Below the pieces are notes generated by a model, which worked only from the letters and a program-made list of their open reading frames with translations, ran no database searches and was not told the DNA's origin. Shown piece by piece: positions 25,348 through 35,464 of a stretch of 64,000 nt of DNA. The translations under genes and the position numbers were made by a program. How positions within the stretch are numbered: position 1 is the stretch's first letter; the number at the start of each line of letters is the position of its first letter. The stretch lies in the NCBI RefSeq assembly GCF_002270055.1, contig NZ_NIBG01000002.1, positions 124,001 through 188,000 on the forward strand, read 5' to 3'. Source of the stretch: Anaeromicrobium sediminis (lineage in GTDB: Bacteria > Bacillota > Clostridia > Peptostreptococcales > Thermotaleaceae).

Positions 25348-27576
25348 ATGAACCCATATAAAGGATTTATAACAGGAAAATGGCAAAAAGAAATTAATGT
25401 GAGAGAATTTATTCAAAAAAATTATAAGCCATATGAGGGAGATGATTCTTTCTTAGTAGGCATAACTGATAAAACAGATAGACTATTTTATAAAGTAAGG
25501 GATTTATTTAGAGAAGAGACTAAGAAAAATGGAACATTAGATATAGATACAAAAACAGTATCAACAATCGTATCTCATGAGGCTGGATATATAGATAAGG
25601 ATTTAGAAGTTATAGTAGGTCTTCAAACGGATGAACCTCTTAAAAGATCTATTATGCCATTTGGTGGAATTAGAATGATGGCTAATGCTTGTAAAGAATA
25701 TGGATATGAATTAGATCCTACAATAGAAGAAACTTTTACTAAGTATAGAAAGACTCATAACCAAGGAGTATTCGAAGCTTATACACCAGAGATTAAATTA
25801 GCTAGAAAAACTGGAGTTATAACTGGTCTTCCAGATGCATACGGAAGAGGACGTATCATAGGAGACTACAGAAGAGTAGCACTATATGGAGTAGATAGAT
25901 TAATTGAAGATAAAAAAGATCAATTAGCTTCTCTTGAATTAGACTTCATGTTAGAAGATACAATAAGATTAAGAGAAGAGATTTCAGAACAAATTGCTTC
26001 TTTAAAAGAATTAATAGAAATGGGGAAATCTTATGGATTCGATATTTCTAAACCAGCAGTAGATTCTAAGGAAGCCATCCAGTGGACATATCTTGGATAT
26101 CTTGCAGCTATTAAAGAGCAAAATGGTGCTGCTATGAGTATTGGTAGAGTAGCAACTTTCCTAGATATTTACATGGAAAGAGATTTAGATAATGGAATTT
26201 ACAATGAAGATGAGTTACAAGAAATGATGGATCATTTCGTAATGAAGTTAAGAATGGTAAGATTCTTAAGACCAGAAGCTTATAACCAATTATTCAGTGG
26301 AGACCCTAACTGGGTAACAGAAGTTATTGGTGGTATGGGAACAGATGGAAGAACATTAGTAACTAAGAACTCCTTTAGAATATTAAATACATTATATAAC
26401 CTAGGACCAGCTCCAGAGCCAAACTTAACAGTTTTATGGTCTAAGGATATGCCAGAAGGATTTAAGAAGTTCTGTTCTAAGGTTTCTATTGATACTTCAT
26501 CTATTCAATACGAAAATGATGACTTGATGAGACCATATTGGGGAGATGACTATGGTATTGCATGCTGTGTATCTGCCATGAGAATAGGAAAGCAAATGCA
26601 ATTCTTCGGAGCTCGTGCTAACTTAGCTAAAGCATTACTTTATGCTATTAACGGTGGAGTTGACGAAAAGTTAAATATCCAAGTTGCACCTAAGTTTGCA
26701 AGAATTGAATCTGAGTACTTAAACTATGACGAAGTAATGGAAAAGTTTGACAAATTAATGGATTGGTTAGCTAAGACTTATGTAAATGCTCTTAACGTTA
26801 TCCACTACATGCATGATAAGTATTCTTATGAAAAACTTGAAATGGCTCTACATGATAGGGACATATTAAGAACTATGGCTTGCGGAGTTGCTGGATTATC
26901 AGTAGTTGCTGACTCATTATCTGCAATTAAGCATGCTAAAGTTAAGACTATAAGAAATGAAGAAGGATTAGCTGTAGACTTTGAAATCGAAGGAGAATAT
27001 CCAGCATTCGGTAACGATGATGATAGAGCAGATGATATAGCTAGAGACTTAGTTAAGATATTCATGGATAAGATTAGAAAGCGTAAGACTTACAGAAATG
27101 CAACTCCAACTATGAGTATATTAACTATCACATCAAATGTAGTATATGGTAAGAAAACTGGTAACACTCCAGATGGAAGAAAATCAGGAGAGCCATTTGC
27201 ACCAGGAGCTAACCCAATGCACAAGAGAGATAAAAAGGGTGCCATTGCATCTATGAACTCTGTGGCTAAATTACCATATGAACACAGTGAAGATGGAATC
27301 TCATATACATTCTCAATCGTTCCAGGAGCTCTTGGAAAGTCTGAAGATGAGAGAATTAACAACTTAAAAGGTTTACTTGATGGATACTTTATCCAAGATG
27401 GACACCATATTAATATTAACGTATTTGATAAGGAAACATTATTAGATGCTATGGAGCACCCAGAAGAATATCCTCAATTAACAGTAAGAGTTTCAGGATA
27501 TGCAGTAAACTTTATTAAATTAACTAGAGAACAACAATTAGATGTAATTAGCCGTACATTCCATAGCCAAATGTAG
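25348..27576 (+). CDS. pflB: Pyruvate formate-lyase
   Basis: A 742-residue glycyl radical enzyme that converts pyruvate and CoA to formate and acetyl-CoA under anaerobic conditions. The active-site pair Cys406-Cys407 lies in GIACCVSAM. The radical-bearing Gly717 is in RVSGYAVNF near the C-terminus. The ATG at 25348 follows AAAGGAGG and gives the normal family length; the open frame extends 50 codons upstream through the operator region but has no conserved sequence. pflA follows 11 bp downstream. Confidence 0.97.
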   Translation: MNPYKGFITGKWQKEINVREFIQKNYKPYEGDDSFLVGITDKTDRLFYKVRDLFREETKKNGTLDIDTKTVSTIVSHEAGYIDKDLEVIVGLQTDEPLKRSIMPFGGIRMMANACKEYGYELDPTIEETFTKYRKTHNQGVFEAYTPEIKLARKTGVITGLPDAYGRGRIIGDYRRVALYGVDRLIEDKKDQLASLELDFMLEDTIRLREEISEQIASLKELIEMGKSYGFDISKPAVDSKEAIQWTYLGYLAAIKEQNGAAMSIGRVATFLDIYMERDLDNGIYNEDELQEMMDHFVMKLRMVRFLRPEAYNQLFSGDPNWVTEVIGGMGTDGRTLVTKNSFRILNTLYNLGPAPEPNLTVLWSKDMPEGFKKFCSKVSIDTSSIQYENDDLMRPYWGDDYGIACCVSAMRIGKQMQFFGARANLAKALLYAINGGVDEKLNIQVAPKFARIESEYLNYDEVMEKFDKLMDWLAKTYVNALNVIHYMHDKYSYEKLEMALHDRDILRTMACGVAGLSVVADSLSAIKHAKVKTIRNEEGLAVDFEIEGEYPAFGNDDDRADDIARDLVKIFMDKIRKRKTYRNATPTMSILTITSNVVYGKKTGNTPDGRKSGEPFAPGANPMHKRDKKGAIASMNSVAKLPYEHSEDGISYTFSIVPGALGKSEDERINNLKGLLDGYFIQDGHHININVFDKETLLDAMEHPEEYPQLTVRVSGYAVNFIKLTREQQLDVISRTFHSQM

Positions 27577-27587
27577 GAGTGATTAAA

Positions 27588-28319
27588 ATGAGTAAATCTG
27601 CTTATGTACATTCTGTAGAGACTTGTGGAACAGTAGATGGACCAGGAATTAGATATATATTATTTTTAAAAGGATGCCCACTAAGATGCAAATACTGCCA
27701 TAATCCAGATACATGGATTAATGAGGACGGAGAAGAAAAGTCTGTGGATGAGATTATGAAAGAAGTGAGAAGATATAAAAGTTATTTTCAAGCTTCTGGT
27801 GGCGGTATAACCGTATCTGGTGGGGAGCCCACCCTACAAGCTGATTTTGTAGGAGAACTGTTTAAACAATGTAGGGAAGAAGGAATCCATACTTGTTTAG
27901 ATACATCGGGCTATTGTGAAATAGAAGATGTTAAAGAGCTTTTAGAAAATACAGATTTAGTCTTATTAGACATTAAGCAGATAGACAACATTAAACATAG
28001 AGAATTGACCGGAGTAGAAAATATAAAGACTTTACAATTTGCAAAATACCTAGAAGAACAAAATATCCCCGTATGGATCAGATACGTATTAGTTCCCCAG
28101 CATACGGATGATACAAAGGATATTGAAGATTTAGGGAAATATTTAGGAACACTAAGTAATATTCAGAGGGTAGAGGTACTTCCATATCACGAAATGGGTA
28201 TATCTAAATGGGAAAGTATGAACATGGACTATCCATTAAAAGGTATAACCTCACCAAGTAAGGAATCGGTAGAAAAAGCAAAAGATATATTAAAAAAACA
28301 TAACCTAGAAGTCTATTAG
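27588..28319 (+). CDS. pflA: Pyruvate formate-lyase-activating enzyme
   Basis: A 243-residue radical SAM enzyme that installs the glycyl radical on PflB. The cluster motif is Cys30, Cys34, Cys37 (CPLRCKYCHNPDTW). Also seen are GGITVSGGEPTLQ and the later GYCEIEDV and LLDIKQID blocks. There is no extra ferredoxin domain, so it is the short PflA type rather than a larger glycerol dehydratase activase. The ATG at 27588 is used, since the GGAG of the intergenic region is correctly spaced for it. It forms a two-gene operon with pflB. Confidence 0.97.
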   Translation: MSKSAYVHSVETCGTVDGPGIRYILFLKGCPLRCKYCHNPDTWINEDGEEKSVDEIMKEVRRYKSYFQASGGGITVSGGEPTLQADFVGELFKQCREEGIHTCLDTSGYCEIEDVKELLENTDLVLLDIKQIDNIKHRELTGVENIKTLQFAKYLEEQNIPVWIRYVLVPQHTDDTKDIEDLGKYLGTLSNIQRVEVLPYHEMGISKWESMNMDYPLKGITSPSKESVEKAKDILKKHNLEVY

Positions 28320-28336
28320 ACTTCTAGGTTTTTAAT
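28302..28336. terminator. Terminator between pflA and the convergent rfbH
   Basis: AACCTAGAAGTC-TATTA-GACTTCTAGGTT perfect stem followed by TTTAATT. Confidence 0.88.
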
Positions 28337-29654
28337 TAAATTTAGTCATAAATCTATCCGTAACGTCAATTATATACTGAAGCATATCTTCTGTTAATCC
28401 AGGATAAATACCTAGGAAAAAGGTATTTGTCAATACATTATCTGTATTATTTAATTTATCTGCAATTCTATAATCTATATGTTTATAAGCAGGATGTTTT
28501 AAGATATTACCTGTAAACAACATTCTTGTTTCTATCATATTATCTTCAAGATAGGTAACCAAATCTTTTCGTGTAAAACCAGAATTTTTTCTTATAGTTA
28601 AAGGGAATGAAAACCAAGAAGGATCAGCTTTTGGCAAAGTTATTGGAAGGATAAATTTATCTTCATATTTCTTAAAAAAGTTGTATAGAATATTAAAATT
28701 ATATTTCCGTTTTTCAGTAAAAGCGGGAAGTTTTTTCAATTGCTCTATGCCAATAGCACATTGAATATCAAGCGGTTTTAAATTATATCCTATATTGGTA
28801 TAAACATATTTATGGTCGTATCCATAGGGTAAATTTTCATATTTGTGTTTAAAACGTTTGCCACAAACACCGTTAGGGTTACTTTCTCCAGTTTGACAAT
28901 AGCAAGCTCTTCCCCAATCTCTTATAGATAAAGCCTGCTTATATAAATTTATATTATTAGTAAGAATAGCTCCACCTTCTCCCATAGTCATATGGTGAGC
29001 GGCATAAAAGCTATAGGTTGAAAAATCACCAAATGTTCCGCAAAGTTTATTATCATATTTAGAATCTAGAGCATCACAAGTATCTTCTATTATATAAAGA
29101 TTATATTTTTTAGCTATTTGAATGATCTTATCCATTTCTGCTGGATTTCCTAGCGTGTGAGCGAATACAATTGCTCTAGTTTTATCTGAAATAGCTGCTT
29201 TAATCTTTGATGCATCTATATTGTAGGTTCCTTCTTCAACATCAATCAATACAGGGGTTAAGTTATTTTGAATAATAGGGTTAAAGGTTGTGGGAAAAGC
29301 CATAGCTGTAGTTATAACTTCATCACCAGGTTTGATTGGATTTTCTATATTAGGAGAACATAAGGCACTCAATGCAACTAAATTAGCCGATGAACCAGAG
29401 TTTGTAACTAACCCATATTGCATATTCATATATTTAGTAAAATCATTAATAAACTTACGACCTTCTTTACCTAATGTGAGCCAAAAATCTAAGGCTGAAT
29501 CTATTAATGCAACCATTTCATTTTCATCAAATACACGACCAGAATAATGAATTTTAGTTTTACCAGGAATAAATCCTTCTTTTGATTTTCTAATTTTGTA
29601 GATTTCAACAACTCTATTAACTATTTCATTCCTTATTGTTTGTTCAGTTTTCAT
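28332..29654 (-). CDS. rfbH: CDP-4-keto-6-deoxyglucose 3-dehydrase (RfbH/E1, DegT family)
   Basis: A 440-residue PMP-dependent enzyme that carries out C-3 deoxygenation in 3,6-dideoxyhexose synthesis. It has the aminotransferase fold of the DegT family but the usual PLP lysine is replaced by His (His220-His221 in AAHHMTMGEGG), the hallmark of E1 enzymes. Three cysteines near RACYC...GVCGKRF would hold the [2Fe-2S] cluster; E1 normally uses four, so one ligand may differ. The ATG at 29654 follows AGGAGG; a longer frame would add 27 hydrophobic residues without a ribosome binding site. Its reductase partner (RfbI/E3) is not in this window. Confidence 0.9.
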   Translation of the reverse strand: MKTEQTIRNEIVNRVVEIYKIRKSKEGFIPGKTKIHYSGRVFDENEMVALIDSALDFWLTLGKEGRKFINDFTKYMNMQYGLVTNSGSSANLVALSALCSPNIENPIKPGDEVITTAMAFPTTFNPIIQNNLTPVLIDVEEGTYNIDASKIKAAISDKTRAIVFAHTLGNPAEMDKIIQIAKKYNLYIIEDTCDALDSKYDNKLCGTFGDFSTYSFYAAHHMTMGEGGAILTNNINLYKQALSIRDWGRACYCQTGESNPNGVCGKRFKHKYENLPYGYDHKYVYTNIGYNLKPLDIQCAIGIEQLKKLPAFTEKRKYNFNILYNFFKKYEDKFILPITLPKADPSWFSFPLTIRKNSGFTRKDLVTYLEDNMIETRMLFTGNILKHPAYKHIDYRIADKLNNTDNVLTNTFFLGIYPGLTEDMLQYIIDVTDRFMTKFN

Positions 29655-29822
29655 AGTAATGAATCCTCCTATAAAGCTATACTTCAAAAAAAGTACTATC
29701 TTTAGTAAAATTTTTATAAGCACATATATAAGCATTGACTATATCATATATATAATCTCTAATTTATTTACATCCTGTTTAAGATGTATTAAATAAAATA
29801 TTTAAGATTTAGAAATTCAAAA

Positions 29823-30731
29823 TTAAACTTTAATCTTTTTTTTCCACCATTCAATTGTTTCATCTAATCCTTTATCTAAATCATAAGATGGAATCCATCC
29901 TACCTCATCTTTAAGTCTTTTAATATCTGCTACAATTAAAGGTGCTTCATTTGGTAATGTCTTAACATCTCCTAAATAAATTGAATTTTGCTTACCAATT
30001 TTCATACTAATTTTCATAAATATATCTTTTAATTTCACAGGATTACCTGTACCAATATTTACAGCTCCCTCCACACTGCTTTCAAGCAGTGCTATTAATG
30101 CAGAAGCAACATCATAAACATATGAATAATCTCTTATTTGATTGCCGTGAGAACAGTGAGCTACTTCTCCTTTCAAAAGATTACTTATTACATAAGATAT
30201 AACTCTATTAGAGTTGTCATGTGGGCCATATGAATAAAAAATTCTGCCCCAAGCTAAACTTAAACCATTCTTTATAGAATAGCTTCCTACAATATTATGA
30301 AGACTTGCTTTGCAAGTTCCATATAATGAACAAGCTTTTAGAGGTGTTAAATGCTCATTCAAATAACCATAATTTAAATCATACTCAAAACAAGTTCCTG
30401 CAAATACTGCTCTTTCACCACCGTATTTATTAAAATTTTTAATAATTTCAATACTAGATTGAACCCATATTAAATTATTGGGCGAATTTCTATATTTATT
30501 TGGAGTAAGATCCCAAGCTAAATGTAATAGATGTGTAGGCATCACTTCTCTAAATAATTTATCTATTTCATGTAAATTTGTTAAATCTACACAGTGCCAT
30601 ACAACATTATTGTTCTTTGATTTAAAAGTTCTTGAACTTACTGCATGAACCTTATATCCTTTTTCAATCAATAAATTTAGAGTATTTGTCCCAATAAAAC
30701 CACTGGCACCTGTAATTAAAACCTTCTTCAT
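29823..30731 (-). CDS. NAD-dependent sugar epimerase/reductase (SDR), CDP-dideoxyhexose type
   Basis: A 302-residue extended SDR. The cofactor motif is GASGFIG at residues 7-13, and the catalytic YxxxK is SLYGTCK. The family forms include CDP-abequose and CDP-paratose synthases, GDP- and dTDP-sugar reductases and epimerases. Its place between rfbG and rfbH makes reduction of CDP-4-keto-3,6-dideoxyglucose at C-4 the most likely role, the product being CDP-paratose or CDP-abequose. Sequence alone does not decide which. ATG follows TAGGAGG. There are 168 bp between it and rfbH, and a small hairpin upstream. Confidence 0.75.
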   Translation of the reverse strand: MKKVLITGASGFIGTNTLNLLIEKGYKVHAVSSRTFKSKNNNVVWHCVDLTNLHEIDKLFREVMPTHLLHLAWDLTPNKYRNSPNNLIWVQSSIEIIKNFNKYGGERAVFAGTCFEYDLNYGYLNEHLTPLKACSLYGTCKASLHNIVGSYSIKNGLSLAWGRIFYSYGPHDNSNRVISYVISNLLKGEVAHCSHGNQIRDYSYVYDVASALIALLESSVEGAVNIGTGNPVKLKDIFMKISMKIGKQNSIYLGDVKTLPNEAPLIVADIKRLKDEVGWIPSYDLDKGLDETIEWWKKKIKV

Positions 30732-30785
30732 AGTTTAAAAACCTCCTATAAGTTACTCTGTAAGGTTTTACAGTAACTCTATCTA

Positions 30786-31868
30786 TCATTTAGAATATTC
30801 GTTTATTTGATCTAAACATAATTTATATATATTTTCATTTTTGTAGTTTTTATACCAATAAACTGTATATGCCAATGCTTCTTCAATATTTAATTTTGGT
30901 TTCCAATGAAGATAAGTTTTAGCTTTAGTACAATCTAAATTTAATAGAGTAGCTTCATGGGGCTCCTTTTTATGAGACAAGTCTATCCATGTACCACTTC
31001 CCCATTTATCGATTATAGTGTTTACTATAGTTTCAACAGTAACAATTGACTCAAAATCAGGACCAAAATTCCAGGCACCGGAATAATTAACGCCGTGGAA
31101 ATACATTTGTTTACCTAAAAGTAAATACCCATATAAGGGTTCAAGTACATGCTGCCAGGGCCTTATTGAATTTGGATTTCTAATCTCTATTTTTTTATTA
31201 CTATACAATGAGCGTATACAATCAGGAATTAGGCGGTTCTTTGACCAATCACCACCTCCGATGACGTTGCCTGTTCTAACAGATGATATAGCTTTACCAT
31301 GTTCTTTATATTTATTAGGATTAATAAAAGAATTTCTATATGAATCTATAAGAATTTCAGCACAGGCTTTACTGGAACTATAAGGATCATAGCCCCCTAA
31401 TGGATCAGTTTCTCTATAGCCCCAGATTTGTTCTTTATTTTTATAACATTTATCAGTTGTTATTATAACTCCAACTTTAACAGAGTTTGTATTTTTAATG
31501 CATTCTAAAACATTAAATGAGCCTATAACATTTACGTCATAGGTTTCTTTTGGAATTTTATAAGATAATCTAACTAGGGGCTGAGCAGCTAAGTGAAAAA
31601 CTATTTCAGGTTTATATTTATTAAAAATATATTTAAGCTTTTCTTCATCTCTAATATCAGCACGTATATCTACCATTTTGTTTTCTAAATTACAAACAAC
31701 AAAATTACCATTAGTGGTATAAGGGTCCAAACCATAACCTATTACTTTTGCACCTAATTTTTTAAGCCAAATGGAGAGCCAAGAACCCTTAAATCCTGTG
31801 TGACCTGTAACTAAAACTGTTTTTCCTCTGTAAAAGCCTTTAAGGGAGTATTTATTGTTTATATCCAT
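30786..31868 (-). CDS. rfbG: CDP-glucose 4,6-dehydratase
   Basis: A 360-residue extended SDR enzyme, the second step of CDP-dideoxyhexose synthesis. The family-specific start is FYRGKTVLVTGHTGFKGSWL, with an NAD-binding GHTGFKG in place of the usual GxxGxxG. The catalytic lysine-tyrosine pair is GYDPYSSSKACAE. Further family blocks: GNVIGGGDWSKNRLIPDC and RPWQHVLEPLYGYL. It overlaps the end of rfbF by about ten bases (ATG within the rfbF stop region), so the genes are translationally coupled. Confidence 0.95.
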   Translation of the reverse strand: MDINNKYSLKGFYRGKTVLVTGHTGFKGSWLSIWLKKLGAKVIGYGLDPYTTNGNFVVCNLENKMVDIRADIRDEEKLKYIFNKYKPEIVFHLAAQPLVRLSYKIPKETYDVNVIGSFNVLECIKNTNSVKVGVIITTDKCYKNKEQIWGYRETDPLGGYDPYSSSKACAEILIDSYRNSFINPNKYKEHGKAISSVRTGNVIGGGDWSKNRLIPDCIRSLYSNKKIEIRNPNSIRPWQHVLEPLYGYLLLGKQMYFHGVNYSGAWNFGPDFESIVTVETIVNTIIDKWGSGTWIDLSHKKEPHEATLLNLDCTKAKTYLHWKPKLNIEEALAYTVYWYKNYKNENIYKLCLDQINEYSK

Positions 31869-32626
31869 ACCTTCCAAGGGGTATCACCACTCTCACAAAG
31901 TTTATTTACTCTTTGAACATCTTTAAAAGTATCTATTGATGTCCAAAAACCGTTGTGTTCGTATACAGCAAGTTCATTAGTTTTACATAAATTTTTTAGT
32001 GGATCTTTTTCAAATGGACAATCATTCTCAGGAAAATAATTAAAAATTTCTTTATTTAAAACCATAAAACCTCCATTTATTAGGTCTTTTAATACGGGTT
32101 TTTCACTAAAGGAGGTTACTATACCATTTTCTATTTTTAGGATCCCAAAAGGAGAGGTGGGATGGACACCAGTAAGGGTTGCAAGCCTTTCTTTTTTATT
32201 GTGGTGTTGTATAAGCATATTAATATTCACATTACTTAATCCATCTCCATAAGTTAGCATGAATTTATCTTCTTTAATATAATCTTTTATTTTTTTTATT
32301 CTACCTCCAGTAAGGGTGTCTGAGCCTGTATCTACCATTGTGATATTCCATTCTTCTTTTTCAAGATAATGATATTCTAAATTATTATTACTGGTATTTA
32401 TAGTGAAATCATTATTTTTCCAATACATTCCCATAAAATATTGTTTGATCATTTCTCCTTTATAGCCTAAGCATAATATAAAATCATTAAATCCAAAATA
32501 TGAGTATATTTTCATTATATGCCATATGATCGGCTTTCCACCAATATTGACGAGAGGTTTAGGACGATATTCAGTTTCTTCACGCATTCTTGTGCCCTTG
32601 CCACCACAGAGTATTACCACTTTCAT
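31859..32626 (-). CDS. rfbF: Glucose-1-phosphate cytidylyltransferase
   Basis: A 255-residue nucleotidyltransferase that makes CDP-glucose from glucose-1-phosphate and CTP. The N-terminal MKVVILCGGKGTRMREET is the nucleotide-binding P-loop, followed by YRPKPLVNIGGKPI (conserved Lys), MLTYGDGLSNVN (metal Asp) and the RfbF-typical TGVHPTSPFGIL and FWTSIDTFKDVQ blocks. The ATG at 32626 follows CAGGTGAT; starts five codons earlier lack a site. It is the first gene of the minus-strand rfbFG-SDR-rfbH set and thus commits carbon to the CDP-dideoxyhexose path. Confidence 0.95.
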   Translation of the reverse strand: MKVVILCGGKGTRMREETEYRPKPLVNIGGKPIIWHIMKIYSYFGFNDFILCLGYKGEMIKQYFMGMYWKNNDFTINTSNNNLEYHYLEKEEWNITMVDTGSDTLTGGRIKKIKDYIKEDKFMLTYGDGLSNVNINMLIQHHNKKERLATLTGVHPTSPFGILKIENGIVTSFSEKPVLKDLINGGFMVLNKEIFNYFPENDCPFEKDPLKNLCKTNELAVYEHNGFWTSIDTFKDVQRVNKLCESGDTPWKVWI

Positions 32627-32845
32627 AATATCACCTGCCATTTTTGAATTGTTATATCGTTCTGCTTTAGTATATTCAAAAAAATTATAGAATGTGTAGT
32701 GATTAATTTTTTATGGGCAATAAAGATTTGTATCGAATCAGTTTAAATTATTTTTAAAGTATCTTTAAGGTTTTATCATGAGTGTTAGAGAAAACTTTTG
32801 GCAAAACCAAGCCATCAGAGGGGAAAAATCGGCTTTTCACAACTT

Positions 32846-32986
32846 TATGGCAAATACATATAAATGATTGTATAAAGAACAATTGAAAATAATTGAGGAA
32901 ATTTTAAAAGAATGCCAGCAGTAGTTTGAATATTTAGTAGAGATGAATATAAGAAGTTTGCTATGGAAAGTAGAATAGGAGGATAA
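32846..32986 (+). pseudogene. Decayed fragment of a nucleotide-sugar dehydratase gene
   Basis: This stretch matches part of 34940-35190 at the nucleotide level: acatataaatgatt near 32857, then gaggaaattttaaaagaatg, then agtagagatgaatataagaa, the last aligning with agtagagatgagtataagca at 35150. The larger copy reads as the 'SRDEYKQ' segment of a PseB/CapD-type protein. Here the same region carries stops in every useful frame. It lies in the 363-bp gap between rfbF and the glycosyltransferase gene; the rest of the gap shows no gene. Confidence 0.6.
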
Positions 32987-32989
32987 TTA

Positions 32990-33958
32990 ATGGATGAAAA
33001 TGTAATATTAAGTTTTTGTATTCCAACATATAATAGAGCTAATCGCGTGTGTGAGTGCGTGAATGAAATTTTAAAATACAAAGGAAATGAAATTGAAGTA
33101 GTTGTTTCAGATAATAATTCGCCAGATTCAACTTATGAGGATTTAAAAAAAATATCTGATAGTCGTTTTTTCTATTATAGAAATGATTCAAATTTAGGAG
33201 TCGGAAAAAATGTAATAAATACATTTAAAAAAGCAAAAGGAAAATATGTTTTTTTAATGAGTGATGAAGATTTTGTGAATATTGAACTTATTCCAAAGAT
33301 TTTAGAAATATTAAAATCAAACAAAGGGTTATCAATATTAACGGGGTCCATACAATTTAAGGAGTCTCAAAAATATTATTGGAGATATAAAAATTCATTT
33401 TTTAAAAAAGGATCACAAGCACTATTAGGTTTTGCATTTAAGAAAAATTACTTTTCGGGATCTATTTACAATAAAGAACTTATTGATTTTGATAATATAT
33501 GGAATGATTTATATGTATGTAAGGCATATCCTAATTTATGTGTAGAAGTTTTATTGTGTCTAAAAGGAGATGTGCATACCATAGCTAATCCAATTTGCTT
33601 TTATGCAGAACAAGAAAAAGAGAGTTATATAGATAAGCTAAAAGGTAAGAACTTTAATGATTTTGAACCCAGATTAGAGCAACATAGAGATTTTACACAA
33701 ATAGTAAAAGGTATAGAAATTGATTTTGTCACTAAAGTAAACTTATATGCATTTCTGTGTTATAAATTGATTTATAATGTTAGTATCATAAAACAAATAA
33801 AAAATAAAAAAAATGAAGAGATGCTAGACTTATTAGCACGAGCAAAGCAATTTGCGATGGAAAATATTTTTGAAATTGCAATAGAAAACAGTGTAGTAAT
33901 GAAACTAGAAAATTATATTGAACAAGTATTCAATCAATTTGCAGCACCTTATTTATAA
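32990..33958 (+). CDS. Family 2 glycosyltransferase
   Basis: A 322-residue GT-A glycosyltransferase. The N-terminal half has the nucleotide-sugar fold: LSFCIPTYNRANRV, EVVVSDNNSPDST, NLGVGKNVI, and a metal-binding MSDEDF near residue 90. The C-terminal half is less conserved and would bind acceptor. It probably adds one sugar to the surface glycan, perhaps the dideoxyhexose. The gene lies alone between two blocks of decayed sequence that share homology. ATG follows AGGAGG. Confidence 0.85.
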   Translation: MDENVILSFCIPTYNRANRVCECVNEILKYKGNEIEVVVSDNNSPDSTYEDLKKISDSRFFYYRNDSNLGVGKNVINTFKKAKGKYVFLMSDEDFVNIELIPKILEILKSNKGLSILTGSIQFKESQKYYWRYKNSFFKKGSQALLGFAFKKNYFSGSIYNKELIDFDNIWNDLYVCKAYPNLCVEVLLCLKGDVHTIANPICFYAEQEKESYIDKLKGKNFNDFEPRLEQHRDFTQIVKGIEIDFVTKVNLYAFLCYKLIYNVSIIKQIKNKKNEEMLDLLARAKQFAMENIFEIAIENSVVMKLENYIEQVFNQFAAPYL

Positions 33959-34123
33959 AATGAAAAAGGGAGAAGAGGGTATGTATAGGGGTTTTTATGT
34001 AAATGTATAAAATTCTGACTAGATTCTAAGGAAATATCATTTATGCAAAACCTTAAAAATATGAAGATTAAAGAATTAGCTATGAGTTGAAAATCTGTTG
34101 GATAGCTCTAGGAAATAATTTAA

Positions 34124-34258
34124 GGATATAAGCGTGTTGTATATGCATTAGTTTATCGTGCAAAGGACATAACTTTGATAGATGAAGAAGTATCAAGGAT
34201 TTATGAAAAAATATCAAAAGCTCTAGAAGAAAAATTTAGTGGAACTTTAAGAGAATAA
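34124..34258 (+). pseudogene. 3' remnant of pheT (phenylalanyl-tRNA synthetase beta, FDX-ACB domain)
   Basis: About 44 codons open after a stop at 34121 encode RVVYALVYRAKDITLIDEEV and onward to EKFSGTLRE-stop. The pattern 'a.slvyrakD.TLtdeEVn..hekI.kaLeekf...LR' is the anticodon-binding tail of PheT. The rest of pheT is absent. The upstream part (33959-34120) is non-coding and includes a segment similar to 35392-35445. Confidence 0.65.
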
Positions 34259-34261
34259 ATG

Positions 34262-34297
34262 AAAAAAGGTTAGCCAGAAATAGCTAATCTTTTTTCT
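34262..34297 (+). terminator. Terminator behind the pheT remnant
   Basis: AAAAGGTTAGC / GCTAATCTTTTTT stem with a G-T pair and a T tract, three bases after the remnant's stop codon. Confidence 0.75.
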
Positions 34298-34524
34298 AGG
34301 AATGTATAAAGTTTTGAATAAATAGTCATCTACTTAATTAGTACTTAATTGGAATTATTGGCCATTTACACAAAACTTTATACATTCCTTAAAATCTCCA
34401 ATAAGTGTTTTTTCATTTACAACAAGAGAAAAGTATTGATTATTTGGCTTTTTCTTTTTTATATGTATCTTATATATCGCCTCTTTGATTTTTTGTACTG
34501 TTTCTTTAATATGAAATCATATTC

Positions 34525-34749
34525 TCATTTTTGCTCAATATCTTCAATCATGTTATTAACTTTATTCATTTTCATGCGTTCTTCTTTAGAATATCCAAAT
34601 ATATTTCGGATAGAATTTCTAATAATATCACTATCTAATACCTGCACTTTTTTTCCTTCTTCTACAAGAATTTTTTCAATTTCTTTTGCTAATATATTTT
34701 TACCTGAACAGCTTAATCTAGTAAGCCATATAGTGTATGTATGAGACAT
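34525..34749 (-). pseudogene. Truncated adenylylsulfate kinase (CysC-like) fragment
   Basis: Seventy-four codons reading TIWLTRLSCSGKNILAKEIE and EEGKKVQVLDSDIIRNSI, then FGYSKEERMK. CysC normally starts 'iWLTGLsGSGKSTlA...L...G..v..LDGD.iR..l...lGFs.edR'. Here the P-loop reads SCSGKN in place of SGSGKS, the GDxxR Asp-Gly has changed, and the frame stops at about one third of normal length. It is a broken and probably inactive remnant. Confidence 0.65.
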
Positions 34750-35052
34750 AACATTACTTCCTGTTATTAGCCAATGTATTTATCTTCTTGATTTATTATA
34801 GTAAGTTATAATTTTTTTGTTCTACTTATTAAATAATTTAATAGTTACTACTTTACTTTTATGTGCGTGTGTGTGAAACGATTACATGATAGAAGTAGGT
34901 CAAAACTGGAAATTTACTTAAAGAGATGTAGCACCTATTATTGCCGCATACATATAAATGATTATAGAAAGAGAAGTTAAAGATATTTGATACAAGCCAT
35001 AAAGAAACTTATCTTGATTATAGATTAAGAGGTGATTAAAGCGAATTATAAA

Positions 35053-35374
35053 ATAAAAAAGTATCAATAATGGGTATAACTGGAATTATTGTGAAGAAAT
35101 TATTGAAGAAATTTTAAAGCAAGACCCTAGTGTAGTTAGAATTCTTAGTAGAGATGAGTATAAGCAGTATATTATGGCCAGTGAAATAGGGAATAGAGAA
35201 AACATTAGATTTTTGATAGGAGATGTAAGAGATTACGATAGAGTAGAGAGAACTTGTCGAGAGATGTTATGGGTTCAAGAGGCTAAACTGAAAGATTTAG
35301 CAGAAGTAGTTATTGAAGAAAGCTGTAAAAAATATGATATTGAATTAACTAAAGTAAAATATGGGAAGTTATAG
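35053..35374 (+). pseudogene. Decayed UDP-GlcNAc 4,6-dehydratase-like (PseB/CapD) gene
   Basis: The beginning reads VSIMGITG (an NAD-binding loop) in one frame. After a frameshift near 35090 the frame reads EEILKQDPSVVRILSRDEYKQYIM and then RFLIGDVRDYDRVERT, which are diagnostic for the PseB/FlaA1 group ('SRDE.KQ', 'GDVRD..R'). The next residues (QEAKLKDLAEVVIEESCKKY) match the C-terminal region of the same family, so the central catalytic part has been deleted. It is inactive as it stands. A shorter homologous fragment is at 32846-32986. Confidence 0.7.
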
Positions 35375-35464
35375 TTCACACAATATGGAGCACATATTAA
35401 AAGATGAAGTTAGGGAATTAGCTATAAATGAAAAGTTAATATAGAAATACTGTTAATTCATTAA

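Noticed and set aside
34349-34744. A 131-codon plus-strand open frame with many Phe/Leu/Ile residues
   Set aside because: It lies opposite the cysC-like fragment; its composition is what the antisense of a coding strand gives in A/T-rich DNA, and it has no ribosome binding site.
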